A DNA stretch of 64,000 nt. Origin: Jiulongibacter sp. (lineage in GTDB: Bacteria > Bacteroidota > Bacteroidia > Cytophagales > Spirosomataceae). Positions 40,674 through 49,626 of this stretch are shown in pieces. The stretch is taken from positions 1-64,000 of the forward strand of contig JAHEBN010000001.1 in assembly GCA_024645245.1 (NCBI GenBank). The letters run 5' to 3'. The stretch's first letter is position 1. Each line of letters begins with the position of its first letter. The translations under genes and the position numbers were made by a program. Below the pieces are notes generated by a model. That model was not told the DNA's origin. It saw nothing but the letters and a program-made list of their open reading frames with translations, and did no database searches.

Positions 40674-43337
40674 ATGAAAAAAAGAATTACCCTGATCGGG
40701 GCTTTTTGTTTTATAGTTACGCTGGCCTATTATGCCATCTCCTGCCGTTCGCAGCAAACGGTGGATTTCAGTACACAGGTAAAGCCCATTTTGAATAAAA
40801 AATGCATTTCCTGCCATGGCGGCGTGAAAAAGCAAGGTGGATTTTCCTTACTTTTTGAAGAAGAGGCCAAGGCAAAATTAAAATCGGGGAATTATGCCAT
40901 TGTGCCGGGTGATGTAAGTAAAAGCCAACTCATAAGCAGACTTACCCTAAGCGACCCGGAAGAACGCATGCCTTATAAACATGATCCACTCGGTAAAGAG
41001 GAAATCGAAATACTCACAAATTGGGTAAAAGAAGGGGCCAAATGGGGCGAACATTGGGCCTATAAATCGGTTGAAAAGCAGGAAATACCCCAGACAGGCA
41101 GCGATTGGGCAAAAAATGACATCGATCGTTTTGTTTTTGAAAAAGCGGAATCGGAAGGTTTGAAAGTATCTGCTGAGGCAAAACCGGAAGTGCTGGCTCG
41201 CAGAGTGGCACTCGATATAATTGGTTTTCCGGCACCTGATTCTATCAAAAATGCTTATTTGCAAAATCCCACCGAAGGCAATTACGAGAAAATGGTGGAT
41301 CAACTGCTGGCATCTCCACATTATGGTGAAAAATGGGCAGCCATGTGGCTCGACCTGGCGAGATATGCCGACACAAAAGGATACGAAAGAGACGACGTAC
41401 GCAGTATCTGGTATTACCGCGATTGGTTGATTAAAGCCTTTAATGCAGATATGCCTTATAATCAATTTATTACTGAACAGCTGGCCGGAGATTTATTACC
41501 CAATCCTACCGAAGATCAATACATCGCCACAGCTTTTCACCGAAATACCATGACAAATGACGAAGGCGGTACCGATAATGAGGAGTTTCGGGTTGCTGCC
41601 GTAATCGATCGGGTGAACACCACCTGGGAGACACTCATGGGCACCACTTTTGCCTGTGTGCAATGCCATAGTCACCCTTATGATCCTTTCCGGCACGAAG
41701 ATTATTACCGGTTTATGGCCTATTTTAATAATACCAGAGATGCAGACACCTTTGCCGATTATCCCTTGATTCGTCATTTTAATTCAGACCAAAAAGAACA
41801 GCTCAACCGACTATCAAATGCTTTGAATAATACCCCGGAGAAGGAACGCATCATTCATTTTATAAAAACCTTACAGCCAGCTTTGAATTCACTGGAAACA
41901 GATTCTTTTATAAACAGTGAATTATCGGACACCAAATGGCTGGCTATGCGTAATAATTCGAGTGCGAGAATTCCAGATTTCGATCTCAATGGAGTAAATG
42001 CCTTAATATTCCGGTTACGTTCTGGCCTGAAAAAAGGATTTTTGTTGTTTCATCTGGATAAACCGGACGGTGAAATAATCGGGAAATTTACCATTACAAA
42101 ACCCTCCGATGGCTGGGAAAACAAGGAAATATCGATTTTAAACCAAACTGGCAGGCACGACATCTACCTTACTTTTGCAAGTAGCGAACTGGCGGACCCT
42201 ATGAAAACAGGTATCACTTTCGACTGGTTTCATTTTACAAAAAATTTTCCAAAAGAAGTAAACCAATCTGCGAAAAACGATTTCTGGGAATTGGTAAATG
42301 CAAAAACGGAAACCACCCCGATTCTTTTAGATAACACCCCCGAAATGAGTCGGGAAACACATGTTTTCGAAAGGGGGAGTTGGCTATCGAAAGGGACATT
42401 GGTAAAAGCGGGAGTTCCGGCATCCCTCAATTCCATGCCCAAAAACGCTCCGGAAAATCGACTTGGATTGGCCAATTGGATGACCGATAAAAATAATCCA
42501 CTTGTTTCCCGCACATTGGTCAACCGGCTTTTCGAACAACTTTGGGGAATCGGCCTGGTAGAAACCCTGGAAGATATGGGCACACAAGGTCTCAACCCCT
42601 CCAATCAAGCTCTGCTAGATCACCTGAGTTGGAAATTCATGAATGACTACAACTGGAGCATTAAAAAATTACTTAAAGAAATGGTCATGAGTGCGGCCTA
42701 TCGGCAAGATTCTAAGGTTAATCGAGAGCAACTAGAAAAAGATCCGGTAAATCGCTTTATGGCTCGCGGTCCACGTGTACGACTATCTGCAGAGCAGGTT
42801 CGTGATCAGGTATTGATGGCCTGTGGTAAGATGAATACCGAAATGTACGGCCCATCTGTGATGCCTTATCAACCGGATGGCGTCTGGGATTCGCCCTACA
42901 GTGGCGTAAAATGGATAAAAAGCGAAGGCAATGAGCAATACCGTAGGGCAATTTATACGTATTGGAAACGCACGAGTCCATACCCATCCATGATAAATTT
43001 TGACATGGTCGGGCGGGAGGTGTGCTCCTCGCGTAGAATCAGGACCAATACACCCTTACAAGCCCTCACTACCTTAAACGATTCGGTTTATATTGATCTC
43101 TCAGCCAAAATGGTGGATTTGGTGGGTTTTCAAAAACCAAATGAAAATATATCCAAAGTTTATAGCCTGTTAACAGGAAAAAAAATCAATGTCGAAAGAG
43201 CGGCAGCACTCAAAGAATTATTTGATAACAGTCTGAAAGTTTATCAAAAGAAAAAAGAAAAAATACCCGAAAGGCAAGCCATGATACTGGTAGCCAATGC
43301 TATTCTTAATCTGGATGAAGTAATTACAAAAAGCTGA
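40674..43337 (+). CDS. cytochrome c / DUF1549 / DUF1553 (PSD1-type) protein
   Basis: The 887-residue product starts with a hydrophobic signal. A PSCyt1 heme domain follows (residues 33-120) with CISCH at 44-48. Then come DUF1549 (about 145-350; WAKNDIDRFVFEKAE, ASPHYGEKWAAMWLDLARYADTKGYERDD split over two strands) containing a second CxxCH (CVQCH at about 328-332), a central beta-rich insertion (about 395-530), and DUF1553 (about 590-860; NRLFEQLWGIGLVETLEDMG, SSRRIRTNTPLQALTTLND). Such proteins are abundant in Planctomycetes and some Bacteroidota, always paired with DUF1501 proteins. They are thought to act in periplasmic oxidation of complex carbohydrates, with no proven substrate. TGATG couples it to the next gene. 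Confidence 0.93.
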   Translation: MKKRITLIGAFCFIVTLAYYAISCRSQQTVDFSTQVKPILNKKCISCHGGVKKQGGFSLLFEEEAKAKLKSGNYAIVPGDVSKSQLISRLTLSDPEERMPYKHDPLGKEEIEILTNWVKEGAKWGEHWAYKSVEKQEIPQTGSDWAKNDIDRFVFEKAESEGLKVSAEAKPEVLARRVALDIIGFPAPDSIKNAYLQNPTEGNYEKMVDQLLASPHYGEKWAAMWLDLARYADTKGYERDDVRSIWYYRDWLIKAFNADMPYNQFITEQLAGDLLPNPTEDQYIATAFHRNTMTNDEGGTDNEEFRVAAVIDRVNTTWETLMGTTFACVQCHSHPYDPFRHEDYYRFMAYFNNTRDADTFADYPLIRHFNSDQKEQLNRLSNALNNTPEKERIIHFIKTLQPALNSLETDSFINSELSDTKWLAMRNNSSARIPDFDLNGVNALIFRLRSGLKKGFLLFHLDKPDGEIIGKFTITKPSDGWENKEISILNQTGRHDIYLTFASSELADPMKTGITFDWFHFTKNFPKEVNQSAKNDFWELVNAKTETTPILLDNTPEMSRETHVFERGSWLSKGTLVKAGVPASLNSMPKNAPENRLGLANWMTDKNNPLVSRTLVNRLFEQLWGIGLVETLEDMGTQGLNPSNQALLDHLSWKFMNDYNWSIKKLLKEMVMSAAYRQDSKVNREQLEKDPVNRFMARGPRVRLSAEQVRDQVLMACGKMNTEMYGPSVMPYQPDGVWDSPYSGVKWIKSEGNEQYRRAIYTYWKRTSPYPSMINFDMVGREVCSSRRIRTNTPLQALTTLNDSVYIDLSAKMVDLVGFQKPNENISKVYSLLTGKKINVERAAALKELFDNSLKVYQKKKEKIPERQAMILVANAILNLDEVITKS

Positions 43338-44836
43338 TGAGTAAAAGATTAGAAGATATCGCAAAAGAAGCCATGCATTTGAAATTAATGCAGAACACAC
43401 GAAGGAATTTTTTAAAAGAAAGTTTTCTGGGTTTAGGTGGATTGGCTTTGGGTTCTTTTTTGAATTCATGTGGAAACAGTACAGATTTTAAAAATGAGAT
43501 AGCTTTTGATCCGGCTAATCCGATGGCGGCACGACCGCCGCAATTTGCACCTAAAGCCCGCTCGGTTATTTATTTACATATGGCTGGTGCCCCTTCGCAG
43601 CTCGAGCTTTTTGATTATAAACCCGATCTCGATAAACTAGATGGATTGGATTGTCCGCAATCTTTTTTGGAAGGGAAAAAATTTGCTTTTATAAGGGGTG
43701 TTCCTAAAATGCTAGCTTCTACCGGCAAATTTAAACAACACGGTGAAAGCGGTGCCTGGATAAGTAACTATCTACCACATTTACAGACTGTTGCAGATGA
43801 GGTTTCCTTTATTAAATCGGTTACTACAGATCAATTTAACCATGCACCCGCTCAATTACTCATGCATACCGGAAGTGCCCGATTGGGCAGGCCAAGTATG
43901 GGCTCGTGGGTAACTTATGGTTTAGGTACCGAAAATTCTGACTTACCCGGATTTGTAGTTTTAACGTCCGGAGGAAATAATCCGGATGCCGGAAAAAGCG
44001 TGTGGGGAAGTGGATTTTTACCCTCCGTTTACCAAGGGGTGCAGTGTCGGTCTGTAGGCGACCCGGTACTTTTTTTACAAGATCCGGAAAATGTGACCCG
44101 CGATTTGCGAAAAGCATCTATCGAAGCAATTAATAAAGTAAATCAAGAGGAATATAAGGAGTATGGGGATCCGGAAACCCTGAGCAGAATTAGTCAGTAC
44201 GAAATGGCCTACCGCATGCAAATGTCGGTACCGGAGGTGATGAATATTAATGACGAGCCGGCTTATATTCATGAGATGTATGGTACAAAACCCGGAAAGG
44301 CTTCTTTTGCGAATAATGCTCTTTTAGCAAGAAAACTCGTGGAAAAAGGCGTTCGTTTTGTTCAGCTTTTTGACTGGGGATGGGATACTCACGGCACCAG
44401 TGAAGACGGCTCGATTGATGTGGGACTCATGAACAAATGCCGCGAAACAGACAAGGCGGCAACAGCCCTTTTACTCGATTTGAAACAAAGAGGTTTATTG
44501 GAAGACACTCTGGTGGTGTGGGGAGGAGAATTTGGCCGAACGCCAATGGCCGAAAACCGGGAGGGAAAACCCAATGCCTTTAAAGGTCGTGATCACCATG
44601 CCGAGGCCTTTACCATGTGGATGGCAGGTGGCGGAATTAAGAAAGGTTTTAGCCATGGCGAAACAGATGAAATAGGCTATACCGTGACTCAGGGCAAAGT
44701 AAACCCACACGATATACAAGCTACCATTCTGAATCAAATGGGCTACGATCACGAGAAATTTACTTACGATTTTCAGGGAAGGCCGTTTCGATTGACAGAT
44801 GTGGAGGGTAAGGTTATTAGGGAGGTTTTGGCTTAA
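43337..44836 (+). CDS. DUF1501 protein (sulfatase-like fold, Tat-exported)
   Basis: The 499-residue product has a Tat-type leader with the twin Arg in RRNFLKESF, a hydrophobic stretch (GLGGLALGSF) and a following Cys (LNSCG), suggesting a Tat lipoprotein. The DUF1501 body shows VIYLHMAGAPSQLELFDYKP, GEHGxW-like HGESGAWISNYLPH, FDWGWDTHG, VVWGGEFGRTPMAE and GRDHHAEAFTMWMAGGG. This alkaline-phosphatase/sulfatase-like fold is the obligatory partner of DUF1549/DUF1553 proteins. Its ATG overlaps the stop of that partner (TGATG at 43335-43339). The reaction is unknown. Confidence 0.93.
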   Translation: MSKRLEDIAKEAMHLKLMQNTRRNFLKESFLGLGGLALGSFLNSCGNSTDFKNEIAFDPANPMAARPPQFAPKARSVIYLHMAGAPSQLELFDYKPDLDKLDGLDCPQSFLEGKKFAFIRGVPKMLASTGKFKQHGESGAWISNYLPHLQTVADEVSFIKSVTTDQFNHAPAQLLMHTGSARLGRPSMGSWVTYGLGTENSDLPGFVVLTSGGNNPDAGKSVWGSGFLPSVYQGVQCRSVGDPVLFLQDPENVTRDLRKASIEAINKVNQEEYKEYGDPETLSRISQYEMAYRMQMSVPEVMNINDEPAYIHEMYGTKPGKASFANNALLARKLVEKGVRFVQLFDWGWDTHGTSEDGSIDVGLMNKCRETDKAATALLLDLKQRGLLEDTLVVWGGEFGRTPMAENREGKPNAFKGRDHHAEAFTMWMAGGGIKKGFSHGETDEIGYTVTQGKVNPHDIQATILNQMGYDHEKFTYDFQGRPFRLTDVEGKVIREVLA

Positions 44837-44854
44837 GAAGAGGGTGGGGAGCTT

Positions 44855-44959
44855 GAAGTTGGAAGCACGAAGCTCGAGGTTCGAAGCTGGAAGCTGGAAG
44901 CATGAAGTACTAAGTTCGAAGCTGGAAGCTCGAAGTCGGAAGTTTTAAGTTGGTAGTTT
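44855..44959. repeat. tandem heptamer array, 15 units, consensus GAAGCTS
   Basis: Fifteen head-to-tail 7-bp units (GAAGTTG, GAAGCAC, GAAGCTC, GAGGTTC, GAAGCTG, GAAGCTG, and so on to GTAGTTT) fill the gap after the DUF1501 gene. Units vary at the third and last two positions. The rest of the 307-bp gap (44960-45143) has no ORF, only a small palindrome (CTCCCATAGGGAG at about 45095). Confidence 0.9.
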
Positions 44960-45143
44960 TTGGAGGGAAATTAGGGTTTCGCAAGAAGTATTATGAAAAT
45001 TGAGGCATTCATTTTTGTATTAAAATCCAGAAATCAGTTCACGAACGAATGCCGTTCATTTTCCAAAAGAATTAACATATAGAAATAGCCTTTCTCCCAT
45101 AGGGAGGGTCTGGAGTGGCGTTCGAAGTATATAAATTACAGAA

Positions 45144-46046
45144 ATGGAAAGAAGAAATTTTATTAAAAGTACTTTAGCAAGCCCACTTGTAGCACAATTG
45201 GCAAACTCTAATTTAGAAAATAAGACTAATCTGGAAATCCTGGTTTTAGCTACAAACTGGGGCTTTCAGGGTTCATTGGATGAGTTTTGTGCAAAGGCAA
45301 AAAATGAAGGCTACGATGGAATTGAAATGTGGTGGCCGGGCAAACCGGCAGATCAGAAAACCCTTTTTGATGCTTTACAAAAACACGAACTACAAATTGG
45401 CTTTTTAACCACAGGTAACAGCAATGAATACGATGCTCATTTAAGTACTTACAAATCAAATCTGGATGCCATACTTACCAATTCATTTCAGAAGCCACTT
45501 TATATAAATTGTCATTCGGGAAAAGACTATTATTCTTTTGATCAAAACAACCGGATTATTGAAGCCAGTTTGGAAAAATCAGCGGTAAGCGGGATCGAGA
45601 TTTTACATGAAACCCACAGAAGCCGCATGTGTTTTGCTGCTCATATTACCCGTAAATTTTTGGAAAAATATCCCCAAATGGGTTTAACTCTTGATATTTC
45701 ACATTGGTGCAATGTGCACGAATCATTATTAGATGACCAGGCCGAAACTATTAGTCTCGCCTTGCAAAGCACCAAACACATTCATGCCCGTATAGGCCAT
45801 GCCGAAGGCCCACAAGTAAATGACCCACGTGCACCAGAATGGGAAAAAGCCTTAAATAAACACTTGTTCTGGTGGGATGAAGCAATAAAAAACAGGGAAA
45901 AATCAGGTGCAAAACGCATGACTTTTTTAACCGAATTTGGCCCGGCAGATTATTTGCCCACTTTACCTTATACCCGTCAACCTGTTGCCAATCAATGGGA
46001 TATTAATGTATACATGAAAAACCTGATAAAAGAACGTTACAAATGA
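45144..46046 (+). CDS. sugar phosphate isomerase/epimerase family TIM-barrel protein with Tat-like leader
   Basis: The 300-residue product begins MERRNFIKSTLASPL, a Tat-like twin-Arg leader with a weak hydrophobic core. The body matches the xylose-isomerase-like AP-endonuclease-2 fold: EGYDGIEMWWPG, INCHSGKDYYSF, EILHETHRSR (metal-ligand Glu), LTLDISHWCNVHESLL, HIHARIGHAEGPQ and FLTEFGPADY. The acidic and His metal ligands are present, so it is probably an isomerase, epimerase or lyase acting on a sugar. It lies within the cytochrome/DUF1501 group and overlaps the next gene by 4 bp. Confidence 0.88.
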   Translation: MERRNFIKSTLASPLVAQLANSNLENKTNLEILVLATNWGFQGSLDEFCAKAKNEGYDGIEMWWPGKPADQKTLFDALQKHELQIGFLTTGNSNEYDAHLSTYKSNLDAILTNSFQKPLYINCHSGKDYYSFDQNNRIIEASLEKSAVSGIEILHETHRSRMCFAAHITRKFLEKYPQMGLTLDISHWCNVHESLLDDQAETISLALQSTKHIHARIGHAEGPQVNDPRAPEWEKALNKHLFWWDEAIKNREKSGAKRMTFLTEFGPADYLPTLPYTRQPVANQWDINVYMKNLIKERYK

Positions 46047-47422
46047 TTGAATTCATTGGTCATTTTCATCCACTTTTGGTGCATTTGCCGGTAGGCATAT
46101 TAGTTCTTGCTTTAGGAATGAAAATTTGGGATTGGTATCGAAAAACGGATCAATTCGAAAAGGTTATTCCTTTTGTTTTGGCTTTTGCTTTTGCAACTTC
46201 TTTGTTTTCCGCACTGACGGGCTATGTACTCTCTTTATCAGGGGCTTATGACGTCGATTTACTTGAAAATCACCAATGGGCGGGTATTTCGCTAACGGTA
46301 CTTTCAGGAGTTATTTTCTTTTTAGTTTTCTTCCAAAAATTTATTTCAGGTCAAAAATTCATCTGGATTTTGTTAGCCGTTTTTCTGGTAATTACCGGGC
46401 ATTGGGGCGGGAGCCTTACTCATGGAGAAGAATACCTGAGTTTTCAATCCAAATACGAAAGGCCTGAAATTGAAAATATAGATGAAGCACTAGTTTATAC
46501 CGATATTATCGAGCCAATTTTGGCAGAAAAATGCTGGTCTTGTCATTCTTCAAAAAAGCAAAAAGGTGATTTACGCATGGATACCAAAGAATGGCTTCTC
46601 AAAGGTGGTGAAAATGGAAAAGTGCTAATACCCCATCAGGCAGCTCAAAGCCATTTGTACGAAAGGTTACTTTTGGATAAAGAAGATAAGGAACACATGC
46701 CGCCATCTGGTAAGCCTCAACCTACTAAGGAAGAAATCAAACTAATCAATTGGTGGATTAATTCAGGATCAGATTTTGATCAAAAAGTTTCACAGTTAAA
46801 GCCCGAAGGTGAAATTAAGGGGATTTTGGCCGGTTTGATTTCTGGAGCCAATTCCGTTGCAACGGCAGACATTCCTGAAAAAGAAATCAGTGCGGCTGAT
46901 AATAAGTTGATTTTGGACTTAGCAGAAAAAGGAATTACCATTTTACCTGTTTCCCAAAATTCCAATTACCTATTAGTAAACTTTAATGGTAAAAAACTGG
47001 AAGATATCGACTGGGGTAAAATCAAAAAATTAACAGATAACATAACTTGGCTAAATCTAAAAGATGTGGAATTAAATTCCGAGGCAAAGGGGATAATTGC
47101 CGGAATGAAAAACCTGTGCAAATTAGACCTAAGTAGTACCAATTTTAAGGATGAGGATTTGCAATCATTAACCGGACTCAATGAATTACGAAGTTTAAAT
47201 CTGGTAAATACTGAAATTGGTGCTGATCGCCTGGTAAGTTTAAAAAAGCTGCCAAAACTCGAGAAAATTTATCTTTTCGAAACAAAAATTGACAATAATT
47301 CTAAGAATCAATTAATTAAAGAACTTGCCCCGATTTATCTGGATTTTGGTAATTATAATGTGCCTGTTTTGAAGGGAGACACTTCGGAGTTTACCCGAAA
47401 AGACCTTTTAGAAACTAAATAG
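46043..47422 (+). CDS. DUF2231 membrane protein fused to cytochrome c and leucine-rich repeats
   Basis: The 459-residue product starts with a DUF2231-type membrane domain (FHPLLVHLPVGILVLAL; four helices to about 120). A PSCyt1-like heme domain follows (about 150-250; CWSCH at 164-168, GDLRMDTKEWLLKGGENG, HMPPSGKPQP). The C-terminal part contains leucine-rich repeats (about 330-430; LCKLDLSSTNFKDEDLQSL). This looks like a membrane anchor that could accept electrons from the periplasmic oxidoreductases encoded upstream. It begins inside the isomerase gene (ATGA) and ends with an 8-bp overlap of the convergent gene. Confidence 0.88.
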   Translation: MIEFIGHFHPLLVHLPVGILVLALGMKIWDWYRKTDQFEKVIPFVLAFAFATSLFSALTGYVLSLSGAYDVDLLENHQWAGISLTVLSGVIFFLVFFQKFISGQKFIWILLAVFLVITGHWGGSLTHGEEYLSFQSKYERPEIENIDEALVYTDIIEPILAEKCWSCHSSKKQKGDLRMDTKEWLLKGGENGKVLIPHQAAQSHLYERLLLDKEDKEHMPPSGKPQPTKEEIKLINWWINSGSDFDQKVSQLKPEGEIKGILAGLISGANSVATADIPEKEISAADNKLILDLAEKGITILPVSQNSNYLLVNFNGKKLEDIDWGKIKKLTDNITWLNLKDVELNSEAKGIIAGMKNLCKLDLSSTNFKDEDLQSLTGLNELRSLNLVNTEIGADRLVSLKKLPKLEKIYLFETKIDNNSKNQLIKELAPIYLDFGNYNVPVLKGDTSEFTRKDLLETK

Positions 47423-48422
47423 TTAACGATTTTACCTCAATCATTTGAGGACTGGAATTAGTTATTCTCGACGGATTAATTAAAGCCTTACCCATTCCTT
47501 CCCACTCAACCTTCATTTGGTTGCCGCTTTTAATTTTTATTCCATCTCCAAAGCTAAAAGCTCCTGTACCAAAGAAATGAATATGAACCTGCCCCGGCTG
47601 CCGGTGGTTTTCGTACTTGAAATGGTGGTATTCCAGATTTTCCAGACTGTGGGCCATATTTTCCTCGCCGGTTTTTACTTCTTTTTCCCAAATGGTTTTA
47701 CCATTTTCTATAATGCCTACCTTACCTTTCAGATTTTGAAAGGTTTCATCCAATACCAGTTCGGGCCCAATGGAGCAGGTTCTTATTTTAGATGGTGCCA
47801 GATATAAATAGTTCATTTTTTCCATCACGTGATCCGAAAACTCATTCCCTGTGGCAAAACCCACGCGAACCGGATTTCCTGATTTGTCAATTACATAAAT
47901 ACCAGCAATTTCGGGTTCTTCGCCACCATCCAGGGCATAATCAGGGACATCGAGGTAATCATTATGTGCACGTAATACCGAGCCATTGCCTTTATAAAAC
48001 CATTCAGGCTGAACACCAATATTACCAACACCTGGTTTTCCCTCTTTTTCGCCCATAAAATACATTTTCATACTGTCTGTTTCGCTTTCTTTTTTGGCGG
48101 CGTCATTCATTTTATCTCGGTTTAATGCACTCGCTTTATGGGTAAGTCCTGTACCACTCACCATGCATTTATTCACATCCGTTGGGTGATCAAATGCCGG
48201 TAGAATTTTCCATTGTCCTTTACCTAGCCAAATTTCTTCGTAGTTCAATATTTCATCACTAATGTTTATATGTAACAGATCGGAAATAGAAATATTTTTA
48301 TTCAATACCTCTTGAATCAGATCATAAGCAGTATTAAAATTAGCAACTAGTTGTAATGAATTGCCTGAAACCAGTGCCAGACTTCTCTCATTTTCTCTAT
48401 TTATTAATTGTATTAGGTTCAT
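47415..48422 (-). CDS. GguC/AraD1-like protein of the fumarylacetoacetate hydrolase superfamily
   Basis: The 335-residue product has no signal peptide. MVSGTGLTHKASALNRDKM, PGVGNIGVQPEWFYKGNGS, LDGGEEPEIAGIYVID and VGFATGNEFSDHVME are characteristic of the FAH-superfamily GguC/AraD1 group, whose studied members include an L-2-keto-3-deoxyarabonate dehydratase. The metal-binding acidic triad (E in GGEEPEIA, D in FSDH) is visible. A 2-keto-3-deoxy sugar acid lyase or dehydratase role is therefore plausible and would fit the sugar-acid theme of the neighbourhood. The 3' end overlaps the convergent DUF2231 gene by 8 bp. Confidence 0.78.
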   Translation of the reverse strand: MNLIQLINRENERSLALVSGNSLQLVANFNTAYDLIQEVLNKNISISDLLHINISDEILNYEEIWLGKGQWKILPAFDHPTDVNKCMVSGTGLTHKASALNRDKMNDAAKKESETDSMKMYFMGEKEGKPGVGNIGVQPEWFYKGNGSVLRAHNDYLDVPDYALDGGEEPEIAGIYVIDKSGNPVRVGFATGNEFSDHVMEKMNYLYLAPSKIRTCSIGPELVLDETFQNLKGKVGIIENGKTIWEKEVKTGEENMAHSLENLEYHHFKYENHRQPGQVHIHFFGTGAFSFGDGIKIKSGNQMKVEWEGMGKALINPSRITNSSPQMIEVKSLTI

Positions 48423-48649
48423 TCGTCAACGATATAATTAAAATTGGACTATTTTAAGAATTAACTTGCTAAAAATAAGCATTTTATTCTAATGATAATT
48501 GCTTTTAATGCAAAAACAATAAATGATCGCTCTTGTGCGTATGTATGTTTTCAAATCTTCCCTAGCTCAAAAATTCATTAAAATATTATTAAGTGGTGGC
48601 ATATTTTTTGCTGTTTTTCTGGTTTTGAAATTTTATACTACCGAGTGAA

Positions 48650-49411
48650 ATGTTTTTAAATTTACCAATAATATTTACGCTACTAAGTAGCTTGATATCA
48701 AGCTACTTTGGCGTTAATTATACCCATCTTACCAAAAGATACAGTATTCATGGTATCGATATTTCTCATCATCAAAAATACATTGACTGGGATCATGTAG
48801 TTGACCACAGCCATTTTAAGGTGAACTTTTGTTTTATGAAAGCCACCGAAGGTGCTACGTTCAGCGATAGTAAATTCGATTCATACTGGAAGGCTTGCAG
48901 AGAAGTGGGTATTTCGCGAGGAGCCTATCATTTTTTCAGTATAGGTAGCAATCCGGTAAGTCAGGCTCAGCATTTTATTCGTACTGTAAAATTAGAAGAT
49001 GGGGATCTGGCACCGGTACTTGATTTTGAAAAAAGTTCACAATCAATCAGTACAGTCCAGATCAGAAGAAACCTGTACCGCTGGCTGACTATCGTAGAAA
49101 AGCATTACGGAATCAAACCCATTATTTACACCAATAATTTTATATATAACAAATACCTGAAAGGTTATTTTAAAGATTATCCTTTATGGATTGCCGATTA
49201 CGATACCAGCAATTTTTACGAATCGAATACCCATCCCAACCTTAAATTATGGCAATATACTGAAAAGGGGTGGGTGAATGGAATCAGTGGTCATGTGGAT
49301 ATAAATGCTTTTTTGGGCGAACCGGATGAATTTAAGAAGCTCAAGCTTTCTTACAAAGAAAATCCGGAAGAGGCCTACAATATTATTGAAGACATTACCC
49401 CATCCAGATAG
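48650..49411 (+). CDS. GH25 lysozyme-family muramidase
   Basis: The 253-residue product has an N-terminal hydrophobic signal/anchor (LPIIFTLLSSLISSYFG) and one GH25 domain (about 34-235): GIDISHHQKYIDWD, FCFMKATEGATF, GAYHFFSIGSNP, LAPVLDFEKSS with the catalytic DxE, IIYTNNFIYN, LWIADYD and LWQYTEKGWVNG, ending with the GHVDIN metal/substrate region. It cleaves MurNAc-GlcNAc bonds, either in remodelling of the cell's own wall or against other bacteria. It is monocistronic. Confidence 0.92.
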   Translation: MFLNLPIIFTLLSSLISSYFGVNYTHLTKRYSIHGIDISHHQKYIDWDHVVDHSHFKVNFCFMKATEGATFSDSKFDSYWKACREVGISRGAYHFFSIGSNPVSQAQHFIRTVKLEDGDLAPVLDFEKSSQSISTVQIRRNLYRWLTIVEKHYGIKPIIYTNNFIYNKYLKGYFKDYPLWIADYDTSNFYESNTHPNLKLWQYTEKGWVNGISGHVDINAFLGEPDEFKKLKLSYKENPEEAYNIIEDITPSR

Positions 49412-49567
49412 TAGACTGATATAAATTAATCCTGCCAAAATATTTGAATTTTTTTCAACAATAGCAGGCACTGGTATTTTTTTGGTATCAGAAAAGTCCT
49501 TGCTTAACACACTTATAGTTTCTATAAGGTATTTTACTTCCTCCTTCATTTTCAGATCATAAAATTG

Positions 49568-49575
49568 TATCTTTG
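49568..49575 (+). promoter_or_regulatory. candidate -7 element of the ABC-F gene
   Basis: TATCTTTG matches TAnnTTTG and lies 51 bp before the ABC-F ATG. The -33 region is weak. Confidence 0.5.
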
Positions 49576-49626
49576 CAGCCGCTTTGAGCAAAAGGCTCCG
49601 GAGCATAAGAATTTTAATCCCAGAAG

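Noticed and set aside
44855-44959. Possible CRISPR array
   Set aside because: Units are only 7 bp and contiguous, with no spacers, and no cas genes are present.
48541-48648. 35-codon ORF before the GH25 gene encoding a small hydrophobic peptide
   Set aside because: It lies in another frame, has no promoter match or recognisable similarity, and a peptide of this size is expected by chance in AT-rich DNA. It could be a small membrane protein, but I cannot support it.
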